Shown: piece after piece, positions 1 through 8,191 of the stretch
Position numbering within the stretch: the stretch's first letter is position 1
Layout: each line of letters starts with the position of its first letter
DNA from: CAZDKK01 sp964506245
Lineage (GTDB): Bacteria > Eisenbacteria > RBG-16-71-46 > CAIMUX01 > WJJG01
Assembly: GCA_964506245.1 (NCBI GenBank)
Contig: CAZDKK010000009.1
Coordinates: forward strand, 45,204 to 109,203
Direction of reading: 5' to 3'
Length of the DNA: 64,000 nt
Position numbers and translations under genes: made by a program
Notes under the pieces: model-generated
The model's input: only the letters and a program-made list of their open reading frames with translations
Told to the model about the DNA's origin: nothing
Databases searched by the model: none

Positions 1-258
1 ACGGTAGCGGTAGCGCCCGTAGGTCCAGGTGACCCGGCCATCCTCGATCCCCGTCCGCCACGGAGGGCCGAAGAGCGTGCGGATCTCGTCCTGGGTCGTC
101 TCGTTCATCCGGATGCGTGAGACGGACTCGACGGGGAAGGCGCGGCCCACGGTCGCGCACCCGGCCGGCATGAGCAGGAGCGAGGCGAGCGACAGGAGCA
201 AGACGGGCAAGAAAAGAGCCCCCGGATGGTGCCGGAGGCTCGTGGGCTTCGGATTCAA
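1..258 (-). CDS. Small lipoprotein, SmpA/BamE-like (3' end cut by window edge)
   Basis: The C-terminus runs off the left edge of the window, leaving 86 codons. I translated this frame by hand from the minus strand. A hydrophobic stretch (FLPVLLLSLASLLLMPAGC) ends in a lipobox-like PAGC, so the protein is probably a lipoprotein. The mature part contains MNETTQDEIRTLFGPP and then GRVTWTYGRYRYR. This resembles the SmpA/OmlA (BamE-like) fold, in which a short helix follows a 'm.t..ev...lG.P' motif and leads into a strand with W-Y. The start is taken as TTG at 258 because no ATG precedes the signal sequence. The ribosome binding site is weak. It lies just downstream of the PEGA lipoprotein gene on the same strand and may be co-transcribed with it. 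Partner and function are unknown. Confidence 0.6.
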   Translation of the reverse strand, partial: MNPKPTSLRHHPGALFLPVLLLSLASLLLMPAGCATVGRAFPVESVSRIRMNETTQDEIRTLFGPPWRTGIEDGRVTWTYGRYRYR

Positions 259-289
259 TCTGTGGTGCGTGGGATTCCCCGCGGTTCTC

Positions 290-673
290 CTACCTCGTGG
301 CCACCCGAGATGGCTGCATCTGGAATTCATAGATCTGAACCTTCCCTGGTTCCGCCCGGACGAGGATGTCGATCGGCTCGTAGCCGGGCGCCTCGATGCG
401 CATGTCCCAGAAGCCTGCCTGAAGATCGCCGCGGTAGGGGGTCGTCCCGACCGCCCAGTACTCGCCCCGGACGCGGGGCGGCGAGGCCGGGTCGCTGTCC
501 TCCCGTTCCATTCGCTCCTTCAGGTAGACGAGGGCATTGCCCGGATCGGTGATCACCTGCACGTTGGACACCTTCTTCGTGGCAAAAGGTCCCACCGCGC
601 AACCACCGATCAGCACTACGAGCAGCGCGATCGGGAGGATTCGGGCGGCAACGCTCAGCGTTTCGCGTCTCAT
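290..673 (-). CDS. PEGA-domain lipoprotein
   Basis: This 127-residue protein starts at the ATG at 673, which follows a GGGGAGAAG ribosome binding site; a longer reading frame exists but has no comparable site. The N-terminus is a lipoprotein signal (LPIALLVVLIGGC), with the lipid-modified Cys at about residue 23. The rest resembles a PEGA domain: VQVITDPGNALVYLKE, then GTTPYRGDLQAGFWDMRIEA and a PGYEP turn. PEGA domains are small beta-sandwiches found on surface and envelope proteins; their exact role is generally unknown. The gene is followed 31 nt downstream by another lipoprotein gene. Divergent to it, after about 250 nt, lies the creatininase-family gene. Identification as a PEGA lipoprotein is solid; function is not known. 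Confidence 0.75.
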   Translation of the reverse strand: MRRETLSVAARILPIALLVVLIGGCAVGPFATKKVSNVQVITDPGNALVYLKERMEREDSDPASPPRVRGEYWAVGTTPYRGDLQAGFWDMRIEAPGYEPIDILVRAEPGKVQIYEFQMQPSRVATR

Positions 674-921
674 CTGGCTTCTCCCCGCCTGGGCCGGCAT
701 CACCCGGCCGTCGCTTCGAAGGGCACGCGCCGGCCCGGTCCGGCCTGCGCCTAGCCATTCATCGGCCGCGGGATGGATGATCTGAACCAGGGGAACGGGC
801 CCGCCACCGAGCAGGCTGGCTCGAGGGGGCCGCGGTCGGCTTGCCAGCGCGCAATCAGGGTCGTAGACTGCGCGTCGCAACCAATAAACCGGCAAGGAGA
901 TCCGCGGACGGAGGTTCAACA

Positions 922-1752
922 ATGGCAAGGAAGACCAGGCCCTCGGGCAAGACCAAGATCAAGGCCGCCCGCCCGCGGGCTGCCCACGCTCGGCGTGCCC
1001 CAGCGCGCCCCGCCTACCAGCTCGACTGGCAACTGATGTCGACGCAAGAGCACGCGCGGCTGGGCTTCAAGACCGCGCTGCTCCCGCTCGGGACAATCGA
1101 GGCCCACGCCACCGGACCGATCGGCACGGACAACTTCATCCCCGCGGCGCTCTGCCGGCGCCTCTCCGCCCGCCTCGGGATCCCGCAGCTTCCGGTCATG
1201 CCCTACGGGCTCACCTGTTCGCTCCTCGCCTATCCGGGATCCTGCACGGTGTCGAGCGAGACGCTGGCGGCGTTCCTGCTGGACGTGGGGCGATCGCTCC
1301 AGCGCAACGGTCTGGAGAACCTCATCGTGGTCAATGGCCACGGCGGGAACACGGCCACGCTGCATGAGACCGCGCATCGTCTCTTCCGCGAGACTCGGCT
1401 CCACGTTGCCGTCTTCGACTGGTGGCACGAGGTGCAGGCCCAGGCGACCGAGATTTTCGGGCCTGGCGGCATGGGTCACGCTTCGATCGACGAGATGGGC
1501 GCCCTGCTCGGGCTCTGCCCTGAGCTGAGCGAGCGCGTGCCGCGCAAGAAGGTCCCATCGTTCTACGTCTACAAGGGCCTGAAGACCTTCCCCGCGGTGC
1601 GGCCGGCGATGACCTACGATCATCCCGACGATCCGGTCGACCTCGCGCGGCTGACGCCCGAGAAGTGCGCCCAGTTCGCCGATGTCGTGGCCGCCATGGC
1701 CGAGAAGGTGATCCAGGAGATCCTGGCGGGCTGGCGCGAGATCGGACGCTGA
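922..1752 (+). CDS. Creatininase-family amidohydrolase
   Basis: This 276-residue protein starts at the ATG at 922, preceded by GGAGG. The first 30 residues are basic and Ala/Arg-rich, not a signal peptide. The creatininase fold is recognised by LLPLGTIEAHATGPIGTDN, which carries the metal-binding Glu/His/Asp region (in the family usually GSxEqHGpHLPxxTD), and by NGHGGN, the most diagnostic motif. Members are metal-dependent, usually zinc or manganese, and hydrolyse cyclic amides or amide bonds; examples are creatininase and enzymes of mycofactocin and FAPy degradation. The HGPHLP part is altered here to HATGPIG, so the metal shell or substrate may differ from creatininase. There are no pathway neighbours, so the substrate cannot be inferred. 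Confidence 0.8.
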   Translation: MARKTRPSGKTKIKAARPRAAHARRAPARPAYQLDWQLMSTQEHARLGFKTALLPLGTIEAHATGPIGTDNFIPAALCRRLSARLGIPQLPVMPYGLTCSLLAYPGSCTVSSETLAAFLLDVGRSLQRNGLENLIVVNGHGGNTATLHETAHRLFRETRLHVAVFDWWHEVQAQATEIFGPGGMGHASIDEMGALLGLCPELSERVPRKKVPSFYVYKGLKTFPAVRPAMTYDHPDDPVDLARLTPEKCAQFADVVAAMAEKVIQEILAGWREIGR

Positions 1753-1770
1753 GAAGGGGCGCGCCCGTGC

Positions 1771-3708
1771 CTAGCGCTCATCGGCCGGCGCGCGGCAGAA
1801 CACAACGGGCGCTGCCTGGGCGCGGCGCGCCCCCTCGACCGCCTCCCGATACGCGGCGTAGTCGCCCGCGCTGATCAGCGCGCCGTCGTCGCGGCGCTGG
1901 ATCGCGATGCGCCATGTCCCGGCGTCCCACGCGTGCACGAGGCTGTGCGCGAACCCGGCGCCCCCTTGCTCGACCTCGGCCGGGAGCCGCTCGGGTTCGA
2001 ATCCCTCCGGTACCCGGATGGAGATCTGGTACTCAACGCGACTGGGGAATCCCACGAGGAGCGGGCAGGCACGGTCTTCGGCGGACGGCAATGGACGATC
2101 CCCCAGGCCTCCCAGCACGACCGGATTGCACAGCACCCGTTCGACGCCCGGCCTCCAGTAGCCGGGCAGGGTCGCGCTGAAGGTGAGCGTCCCGGTCGCG
2201 ACCGAGGTATCCGGCCCCAGCTCCGGGCCTCGGATCTTGAGAGTCGGGTATCGGTCGCCGAGCTCGCCCTCCAGGTAGGCGCACTGCTCGCGCGGTGATC
2301 GGACGGCCAGCTCCTCGGCCAGGCTCAGCAGGGGATCCCCGGCCAGCTCGAGGCGCCCGTCGAGCACGAGATCCCCGTTCGCCGTCACCGCTCCCGTGAT
2401 CACGAACACCTGACGATTGTCCTCTGCTCGGCTGGCCGGCGTGAGTGCCACGCGTGACTCCTCTGGACCGATCAGCAGCGCATCGCAACCCTCGCACTGC
2501 CAGGGCAACTCGCCCGGGACCACGTGGTCCGAGGTGCACTCGACCCACAGCGTGTCGCGCCCGTCCCCGGCGTCGACCGGTACCCACACCAGCGCATGGT
2601 TGAAGCTGCGGTCGACGAACCCATCCGGGAGCCTCCCGCGATCCCGGGTGAGGACGAGGGCAGGGTAGGCGGCGACCCCGGCCACGCGGCACATCGCGAT
2701 CAACAGGGTGACCAGACCCTTGCAGTCCCCGTACCGCCGGGCATAGGTCTGCTCGGCCGGTGGCGGCTGAAAGCTCCCCAGCCCCAGCTCGATGGCGACA
2801 TAGCGCGTCCGCGCCTGGAGCAATCTGAGGAGCGCGGCCACCCGTTGCTCATTGCTCGCGCAACCGGCCACCGCGCGGCCGATGCTCTCGCGCGCGGCCG
2901 GGCGCAGGTCATAGCGCTCCGCCGACAGCCGGCGATACCAGTCGCCGAACGCGTTCCAACTGGTCAGATCACCCGGGTAGCCCTCGAGGACAAATGCGTC
3001 CGGGCAGATGAGCAGGCTCGCCCGCCGGTCGCGAGCGCACTCGCGCGGGGCGAGCCGTTCCTCGTCCCAGGGCCTCAGGTTCGCGACCGACCAGCGCAGG
3101 TGCAGCTCCGGCTGCGTCGCCAGGGTGTCGGGCGCACCGACGCCGCCGAGCGCGAGGGTGTGAAAGCGCAGCCCGGCCGGGATCCTCAGCTCGTAGGAGG
3201 CCTGCGATACCGGCAGTGCCCCCTGCGGTGTCCAGCTCGGCCAGTAGAAGAGACTCGCATGGCTCAGCTCGTAGCTGTAGGCGATTTCACAGGGATAGAT
3301 CCCGGGATCGAGATCCAGCTCGTAGGTGCGGGCATCGGACGCCAGGTGGGCAGCCTCGTCCGGGCGATGGATCTCGGCCTCGCTCTGGTCCGCGATGCGG
3401 ATGCTCCGCCCTCGGGCGTCGAAGACCTCGGCCGAGAGGGACGCGAGGTGGACGAACTCGTGCGTGAGGATCGCGAGGCGGGCGTAGCGCCGGCCCGTGG
3501 AATCCTCAATGCGCACGCGGGCTCGCACGCGCTCGCTCGCGTGCTCCGGATCGGTGACCTCGAAGGTGCGCTCCTCGGACAGCACCGCGGCGCCCGACGC
3601 GGGCTCAGGCAGCTCCCCGCCCGCCGCCGGCGCGCCGGCGCAGGGCGCGGCGAAGACCCCCGCCAGCAGGAGCACCCAGCGTCCCCTCGCCCCGCGGCGC
3701 GCCCGCAT
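1771..3708 (-). CDS. Exported DUF3857/transglutaminase-like protein, active-site Cys and His present
   Basis: 645 residues with an N-terminal signal peptide (WVLLLAGVFAAPCAGAPA). The N-terminal half matches the DUF3857 pattern, a beta-rich domain with SIRIADQSEAEI and YELDLDPGIYPCEIAYSYEL. It is followed by a transglutaminase-like core with RRYGDCKGLVTLL (Cys about 329) and RSFNHALVWVP (His about 371). At the usual Asp of the triad there is Glu (LWVECT, about 390). A beta-sandwich tail follows. DUF3857 plus transglutaminase is a common exported pair in FCB bacteria; substrates are generally unknown. The start ATG follows GGGACGG and lies 12 nt after the stop of the paralogous gene upstream, so the two form an operon. 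A working thiol enzyme is plausible but the Glu substitution is unusual. Confidence 0.8.
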   Translation of the reverse strand: MRARRGARGRWVLLLAGVFAAPCAGAPAAGGELPEPASGAAVLSEERTFEVTDPEHASERVRARVRIEDSTGRRYARLAILTHEFVHLASLSAEVFDARGRSIRIADQSEAEIHRPDEAAHLASDARTYELDLDPGIYPCEIAYSYELSHASLFYWPSWTPQGALPVSQASYELRIPAGLRFHTLALGGVGAPDTLATQPELHLRWSVANLRPWDEERLAPRECARDRRASLLICPDAFVLEGYPGDLTSWNAFGDWYRRLSAERYDLRPAARESIGRAVAGCASNEQRVAALLRLLQARTRYVAIELGLGSFQPPPAEQTYARRYGDCKGLVTLLIAMCRVAGVAAYPALVLTRDRGRLPDGFVDRSFNHALVWVPVDAGDGRDTLWVECTSDHVVPGELPWQCEGCDALLIGPEESRVALTPASRAEDNRQVFVITGAVTANGDLVLDGRLELAGDPLLSLAEELAVRSPREQCAYLEGELGDRYPTLKIRGPELGPDTSVATGTLTFSATLPGYWRPGVERVLCNPVVLGGLGDRPLPSAEDRACPLLVGFPSRVEYQISIRVPEGFEPERLPAEVEQGGAGFAHSLVHAWDAGTWRIAIQRRDDGALISAGDYAAYREAVEGARRAQAAPVVFCRAPADER

Positions 3709-3720
3709 CGTCGGCCGTCC

Positions 3721-5706
3721 CTACCGCCCGGACGGCACGCGGAGGATCAACGGCTCGGTCTGCCGAGGGTCCGCCTTCAGGAGCACGTCACGCAGGGGGG
3801 CATACTCGCCGGCCGAGAAGCTGCTGCGACGCAGCGCAAACTGACGCGAGATGCGAACCCCGTCGGGCTCGATCTTGCCCTGCTGGGCAAAGGTGACGTC
3901 GCGGCCGGGGACGAAGGCGTCCGCCGGCAGGTAATCGACCGAGGTCCCGTCCGGCAGCTTGACGGCCAGCTCCTCCACGATCGTCACCGTGTAGTCCAGC
4001 TCCACGGGGTAGGTGCGTTCATCCGCCTCGAACCCCGCGGCGACCTGCGGCCCGAGCCACGGGAGCCTGACCGTGACGCGTTCGCCCTCCTGGCTGAGGA
4101 CGGCTTCCGGGACACGGGCCTCCACCGTGACCCGCAGCGGTCGGGCGTAGCTGGAATCATCCTCGACCTGGCACGCGAGCAGGGCCAGGACCGCGTCGGA
4201 GGAACCGGCTGCGAGGCGCCGGGATGCGAATCGCTCGGCCCCCAGCGCGTGGATCTCGCGCCGGGCGTCGACAGCGGCGAGACCCTCCAGTGTCCAGGTG
4301 CTGCGCAGATGTACATCGTCGGGCGGAGTCAGCGTGAGCTGCGTCTCGATCTTCTCGGTGTTGGGCGGGTAGCCCTCGGTGAGCGACAGGAACTCCGCCT
4401 CCCACCCGGGCACCAGCCCCGTGGCCACGCGGTCCTCCGCCGGGAGCAGCCCGAAGGGGCACTGGCGGCAATTCGCATCCATCACCACCAGTTCACCCTC
4501 CAGCTTGATCTGCGCGAGCACCTGGTCGAACTGGGCGAGGGTCAGCCAGTCGGCGTTGAACCGCGGCTGATCGCGCGTGGCGATCAGGACCGCCCGCGCG
4601 TCGAAGCCGGACTGGCGCAGCAGGTGCATCAGGAGCAGATTGCGCTCGGCCGGTGTCGCCGAACGCTCCTTCAGGACGAGCCAGGGCTCACGCAGCTTCC
4701 ATTGCGGGGTGGGCGCGGCCGTGCGCAGGCTGTCACGGGCGAATTCGTAGAGCGTTTTCGCCCGCTGGCGCGCGGGCAGCTCCTCGGGGACCCATTTGCG
4801 GAGCCACTTCTGGGTCACGCCACCCGTGCGGTAGTAGGCATCGCAGCACTGCAGCGCGTGATCGGCCAGGTCGTTCCACTTCTCCGGCACGCGCACGCTT
4901 CCCAGCGCGGTCAGCCGGAAGAAGCCGGTCAGCAGGGACTCCGCGATGGGGCCCATGTGGGGCTCGGGCCGGAAGGCGGGCAGGTCGTGAAACTCCCAGG
5001 TGAACCGGAGCGCGCGACCCGTGGGGCTCTCCGGCGCGAGGACTTCCTCGCGCCGCGGCTTCGTATTCAGCTTCCCCGCGTTGAGGAAGCGCGCCTCGTA
5101 GGCGAAGTCGGAGGGCATCGTGAAATGGAGGGTGCTGGCGAGCGTCGGGGCGCTGCTGGGGAAGACCCAGGGGTCGACGCGCAGGAAGGCCGCCGTCTCC
5201 GAGGCGAGATCGGCGTGGATCTCGTAGCGGTACTCGAGGACACAGCCCGGTGTGACCGCCGGGAGCGCAAAGGTCACCGTTCGATACCGTCCCGCCACGG
5301 CTTCGTGAATGTCCTCGGCGTGCAGGGGCACGTCGCGCCCGTCGGGCAGGATCGTGCGCCCCTCGACGTTGCGGATGACCTGGTTGAGGCGACACGCCAG
5401 CCGCACATCCGCCAGCTCCTCGCCCGCCTGGCGGAAGACCTTGATGCGGCGGTACCGGGCGGTCACGAGCGAGTGCTCCTCACCCAACCGCGCGGTCTCG
5501 AAGATGTAGATGTGTCCGCGGTCGAACAGGACGACCGCCGCGGCCTCGGGGTCAGCGGGGTAGCTGGACATCCGCAGCGCGGTGGAGTCGAGGGGCGCCC
5601 AGCCCTGGAAGTCGGGGATGGCCCAATCGGCTGCGCCCGCCGGCGCGGCGAGCAGCCCGACCCACAGCCCCCACATTCCCGGCCACGGCCAGTGCTTCGT
5701 ACGCAT
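3721..5706 (-). CDS. Exported DUF3857/transglutaminase-like paralogue lacking catalytic Cys and His
   Basis: 661 residues; the start ATG at 5706 follows GAGGAGG, and the signal peptide is GLWVGLLAAPAGAA. It has the same architecture as the next gene: a DUF3857 beta domain (RRIKVFRQAGEELADVRL, LEYRYEIHAD) and then a transglutaminase-like core. In that core the region aligned with GDCKGLVTLL reads ATPAERNLLLMHLL (around residue 354), so the nucleophilic Cys is gone. The FNHALVWV region reads FDQVLAQI, so the His is gone too, although the Asp-like residue survives (VVMDANC). I infer a catalytically dead partner or binding subunit of the downstream protein, with which it is tightly coupled. The two lie 12 nt apart. 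Domain assignment is good; the role is speculation. Confidence 0.75.
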   Translation of the reverse strand: MRTKHWPWPGMWGLWVGLLAAPAGAADWAIPDFQGWAPLDSTALRMSSYPADPEAAAVVLFDRGHIYIFETARLGEEHSLVTARYRRIKVFRQAGEELADVRLACRLNQVIRNVEGRTILPDGRDVPLHAEDIHEAVAGRYRTVTFALPAVTPGCVLEYRYEIHADLASETAAFLRVDPWVFPSSAPTLASTLHFTMPSDFAYEARFLNAGKLNTKPRREEVLAPESPTGRALRFTWEFHDLPAFRPEPHMGPIAESLLTGFFRLTALGSVRVPEKWNDLADHALQCCDAYYRTGGVTQKWLRKWVPEELPARQRAKTLYEFARDSLRTAAPTPQWKLREPWLVLKERSATPAERNLLLMHLLRQSGFDARAVLIATRDQPRFNADWLTLAQFDQVLAQIKLEGELVVMDANCRQCPFGLLPAEDRVATGLVPGWEAEFLSLTEGYPPNTEKIETQLTLTPPDDVHLRSTWTLEGLAAVDARREIHALGAERFASRRLAAGSSDAVLALLACQVEDDSSYARPLRVTVEARVPEAVLSQEGERVTVRLPWLGPQVAAGFEADERTYPVELDYTVTIVEELAVKLPDGTSVDYLPADAFVPGRDVTFAQQGKIEPDGVRISRQFALRRSSFSAGEYAPLRDVLLKADPRQTEPLILRVPSGR

Positions 5707-5740
5707 GCGTCCTCCTCTCGAGCGCTCACCCGCCCGGGGC

Positions 5741-6745
5741 CTACCCATCCACCGGTGCTGCCCACAAGAAAGCGCCGCTCCGCAAGAACTCCTCCACCTG
5801 CCGCACCGCGTGCTCGGCCTTCCGGGCCACCGCCTCCCGCGTGTTGAAGGCGTTGTGCGGCGTGAGGATCACATCCGGGCGGCGCGCCAGCGCGAGCGTG
5901 GCCTGCACCGCCGGATTCGCCGCGGGCTGGCCCCCGCGCAGCGACACGGCCAGCTCCTGCTCTTGGTCGTGGACATCGAGCCCGACGCCCCCGAGACGCC
6001 CCTCCTCGAGCAGGCGCAGCAGATCCCCCGGCGGCGACATCTCGCCGCGGGCCACGTTCACGAAGATCGCGCCCGCACGGGCCCGGCGAAGGCGATCGTA
6101 GCCGAAGTAGCCGGCGTTCTGGGCGGTGAGGTTCATCGCGCACACGATCACATCCGCGTGCTCCAGCGCCTTGTCGATCGAAACGTAGCGCACCCAATCG
6201 AAGCGCTGCACGAGATCGACCCCCAGCGCGATCATCCCGAGCCCCGTGCCGATGCGGATGACCTGGTGGCCGATGTTCCCCACGCCCACGACCGCCAGCG
6301 TCCGACCCTCGCACTCCAGACCGGTCAGCCCATCGCGCTGGAACGACGCGAAGCTCGCGAGCTGCTGCGGCAACCGGCGCAGGAGCGCCATCCAGAGCAG
6401 CAGCGCCTGCTCGGCCACCGCGCGGTTGCAGTAGAGGGGCAGGTAGCCGCACGGCACGGGCCTGCCGCACGCCGCCCGGTAGCGCGCGAGGTGATCGTAG
6501 CCGGTCGAGCGCGCGAGGATCCCGCTCAGGCGCGGCGCCCACGCCACGGGGATCACCGACTGCGTCCGGATGCTGATCAGACCCGCCGGGGGCTGTGCGT
6601 CACCGGCCTCCTGGATCGTCTTCCAGGTGAAGGCGGCCCGCACCTCGGGGGGCAGATGGCGCCGCAGCTCGAGGCTTTCCTCCTCGAAGGCCTCGTAGAA
6701 GTAGACGTCCAAGGCGGGCCCTCCGCCAGCGCGGCTACCGGCCAT
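5741..6745 (-). CDS. D-isomer-specific 2-hydroxyacid dehydrogenase family protein
   Basis: 334 residues. The NAD-binding Rossmann motif is GRTLAVVGVGNIGHQVIRIG, followed by NVARGE and DVILTPHNAF, the signature segments of D-2-hydroxyacid dehydrogenases with catalytic Arg and His. The region LDVHDQEQEL carries the Glu-containing loop. The family reduces 2-oxoacids to D-2-hydroxyacids with NADH or NADPH; D-lactate, glycerate and phosphonate dehydrogenases are members. The N-terminal YFYEAFEEE and STGYDHL resemble D-lactate dehydrogenase-type enzymes, but the substrate cannot be fixed. Its start overlaps the 3' end of the quinone oxidoreductase gene by 11 nt, so the two are translationally linked. 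Confidence 0.85.
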   Translation of the reverse strand: MAGSRAGGGPALDVYFYEAFEEESLELRRHLPPEVRAAFTWKTIQEAGDAQPPAGLISIRTQSVIPVAWAPRLSGILARSTGYDHLARYRAACGRPVPCGYLPLYCNRAVAEQALLLWMALLRRLPQQLASFASFQRDGLTGLECEGRTLAVVGVGNIGHQVIRIGTGLGMIALGVDLVQRFDWVRYVSIDKALEHADVIVCAMNLTAQNAGYFGYDRLRRARAGAIFVNVARGEMSPPGDLLRLLEEGRLGGVGLDVHDQEQELAVSLRGGQPAANPAVQATLALARRPDVILTPHNAFNTREAVARKAEHAVRQVEEFLRSGAFLWAAPVDG

Positions 6746-7733
6746 GCACCACGACCACCCGACCGCGCTGCTGCCCGGCCAGGATTCGATCGATCTGTGC
6801 GTTCAACCCATCGAGCGCGATCTCGCGGGTGATGGCCTGGATATTCGCCAGGCGCCAGGCGCCGGCGATGCGCTGCCAGGCCCGCAGGCGCTCGTCCATC
6901 GGACACTCGGCCGAATCCACACCCGCGAGACTCACCCCGCGCAGGATGAAGGGGAAGACGGTCGTCGCCAGCTCGGGCGAAGCCACGAGCCCGCAGCAGG
7001 CGACGACCGCTCGGCGCACCGTTGAGGCGAGCGCTGTCGCCAGGATGGGCCCGCCGACCGTGTCGACGACCGCCGCCCAGCGGGCCTTCAGCAGCGGCCG
7101 GCTCGTGTCGATCGCTGCCGCGCGCGGAAGGATCTCGCGCGCACCGAGTGCCGTGAGGAACTCCCCCGCGTCGGCCTTGCCCGTCACCGCTGTGACGCTG
7201 TAGCCGGCCCTCGCCAGCATGCCGACCGCCAGGCACCCCACGCCCCCCGTGGCCCCGGTCACCAGCACCGGTCCGCGGTCGGGCGCGATCCCGCCGCGCT
7301 CGATGCGCAGGATCGCGAGCGCGGCGGTGAACCCGGCCGTTCCGTACGCCATGCTCTCGGCAAGCGTCATCCCCTGCGGCAGGCGCACGACCCAGCCGGC
7401 CGGAACGCGGATGTAGCCGCCGAACCCGCCGGCGGTGTTCATCCCCAGGTCATAGCCGGTCACGAGGACCTGATCGCCGGCCCTGAACGCGTCGCTCGCG
7501 CTCTCGGCCACGACGCCCGCCGCGTCGATCCCGGGCGTGTGCGGGTAGGAGCGGGTCACGCCGCGGTTCCCCGTGGCGGAGAGTGCATCCTTGTAGTTGA
7601 GCGACGAGTGCGAGACCTGGATGAGCACGTCGCCCGGGGGCAGATCGCCGGCGGCGCGCTCGATGATGCGGCGGGTGAACCGGCCCGGGCCCACCTCTTC
7701 CACCCACAAAGCCCGGAAAGTCCCGGCTGCCAT
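6735..7733 (-). CDS. YhdH/YhfP-type NADPH quinone oxidoreductase (acrylyl-CoA reductase family)
   Basis: 332 residues of the zinc-free medium-chain dehydrogenase/reductase superfamily. SSLNYKDALSATG near the N-terminus, PGIDAAGVV and the nucleotide-binding PVLVTGATGGVGCLAVGML are typical of the YhdH/AcuI group. AcuI reduces acrylyl-CoA to propionyl-CoA with NADPH; many relatives are annotated only as quinone oxidoreductases. No zinc ligands are evident. It heads a minus-strand run with the overlapping hydroxyacid dehydrogenase, suggesting a shared role in small organic acid or acyl-CoA metabolism. That link is inferred from gene order only. The ATG is preceded by GGAGG (GGGAGGAGCGC). Confidence 0.85.
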   Translation of the reverse strand: MAAGTFRALWVEEVGPGRFTRRIIERAAGDLPPGDVLIQVSHSSLNYKDALSATGNRGVTRSYPHTPGIDAAGVVAESASDAFRAGDQVLVTGYDLGMNTAGGFGGYIRVPAGWVVRLPQGMTLAESMAYGTAGFTAALAILRIERGGIAPDRGPVLVTGATGGVGCLAVGMLARAGYSVTAVTGKADAGEFLTALGAREILPRAAAIDTSRPLLKARWAAVVDTVGGPILATALASTVRRAVVACCGLVASPELATTVFPFILRGVSLAGVDSAECPMDERLRAWQRIAGAWRLANIQAITREIALDGLNAQIDRILAGQQRGRVVVVHGR

Positions 7734-8191
7734 GCGCTCCTCCCGAATGCGTCACCGCGGTGGCAAGCCCGATGGCACTTCACCATCCTACGCGCGAACC
7801 GGGTCATTGTGCGCAGCGCGGTCGGCCGGGGTCAACCGGGCCGGCGTTAAAGGAAGATGGGGAAGCCGCGCTGGTGCGCTTCCCCACCTTCCGGTGCTCT
7901 GTACACCCTCCCACGGTCGCTCGCGGTACGGGGCTGGCGAGTCCGGCCCGCGGTCGGCTGCGCGGCCAGCGATGCGTCGTTCGCGATGGATCTGGACCGC
8001 GCGGTCCTCGTCGCGGTTTCCGCGGCCGTCCTGCGCAGGCAGCCCTGAACGAGTGGGCGCAGTAGGGCTTTTCGAGCCCGGCGCCCCGAGGGTGGTGCCA
8101 GAACTACAGCAAGTCTAATGATCTTGATGACCGATCGTCAAGGGCCCGGTCAAACCCGCCGTCCCGAAACGGCTGTCCGGCCCCGCTGCCC
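7734..8191. other. Intergenic region
   Basis: 458 nt between two minus-strand genes. It must hold the promoter of the oxidoreductase operon and the 3' end of the LVIVD gene. Apart from the hairpin at 7852-7892 I see no gene, repeat or RNA signature. Confidence 0.5.
7852..7892 (-). terminator. Hairpin terminator for LVIVD gene 8192-10456
   Basis: Two 15-nt arms (7852-7866 and 7878-7892) pair with one A/C mismatch around an 11-nt loop. In the minus direction the stem is followed by a TTT run (CTTCCTTTAA). The same stem plus TTTCC-type tail occurs after other genes here. It lies about 300 nt past the stop codon. Confidence 0.6.

Noticed and set aside
1993..2005. GGGTTCGAATCCC, similar to a tRNA T-arm
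   Set aside because: It lies inside the transglutaminase-like coding region. No acceptor stem, D-arm or anticodon arm fits around it.
2524..5847. Very long open frame on the plus strand across the transglutaminase-like genes
   Set aside because: It is antisense to two genes with clear domains and good ribosome binding sites. Its translation is low-complexity and Arg/Gly-rich, as expected for the complement of GC-rich coding DNA. The same applies to other long antisense frames, for example at 26328-28244 and 51094-53346.
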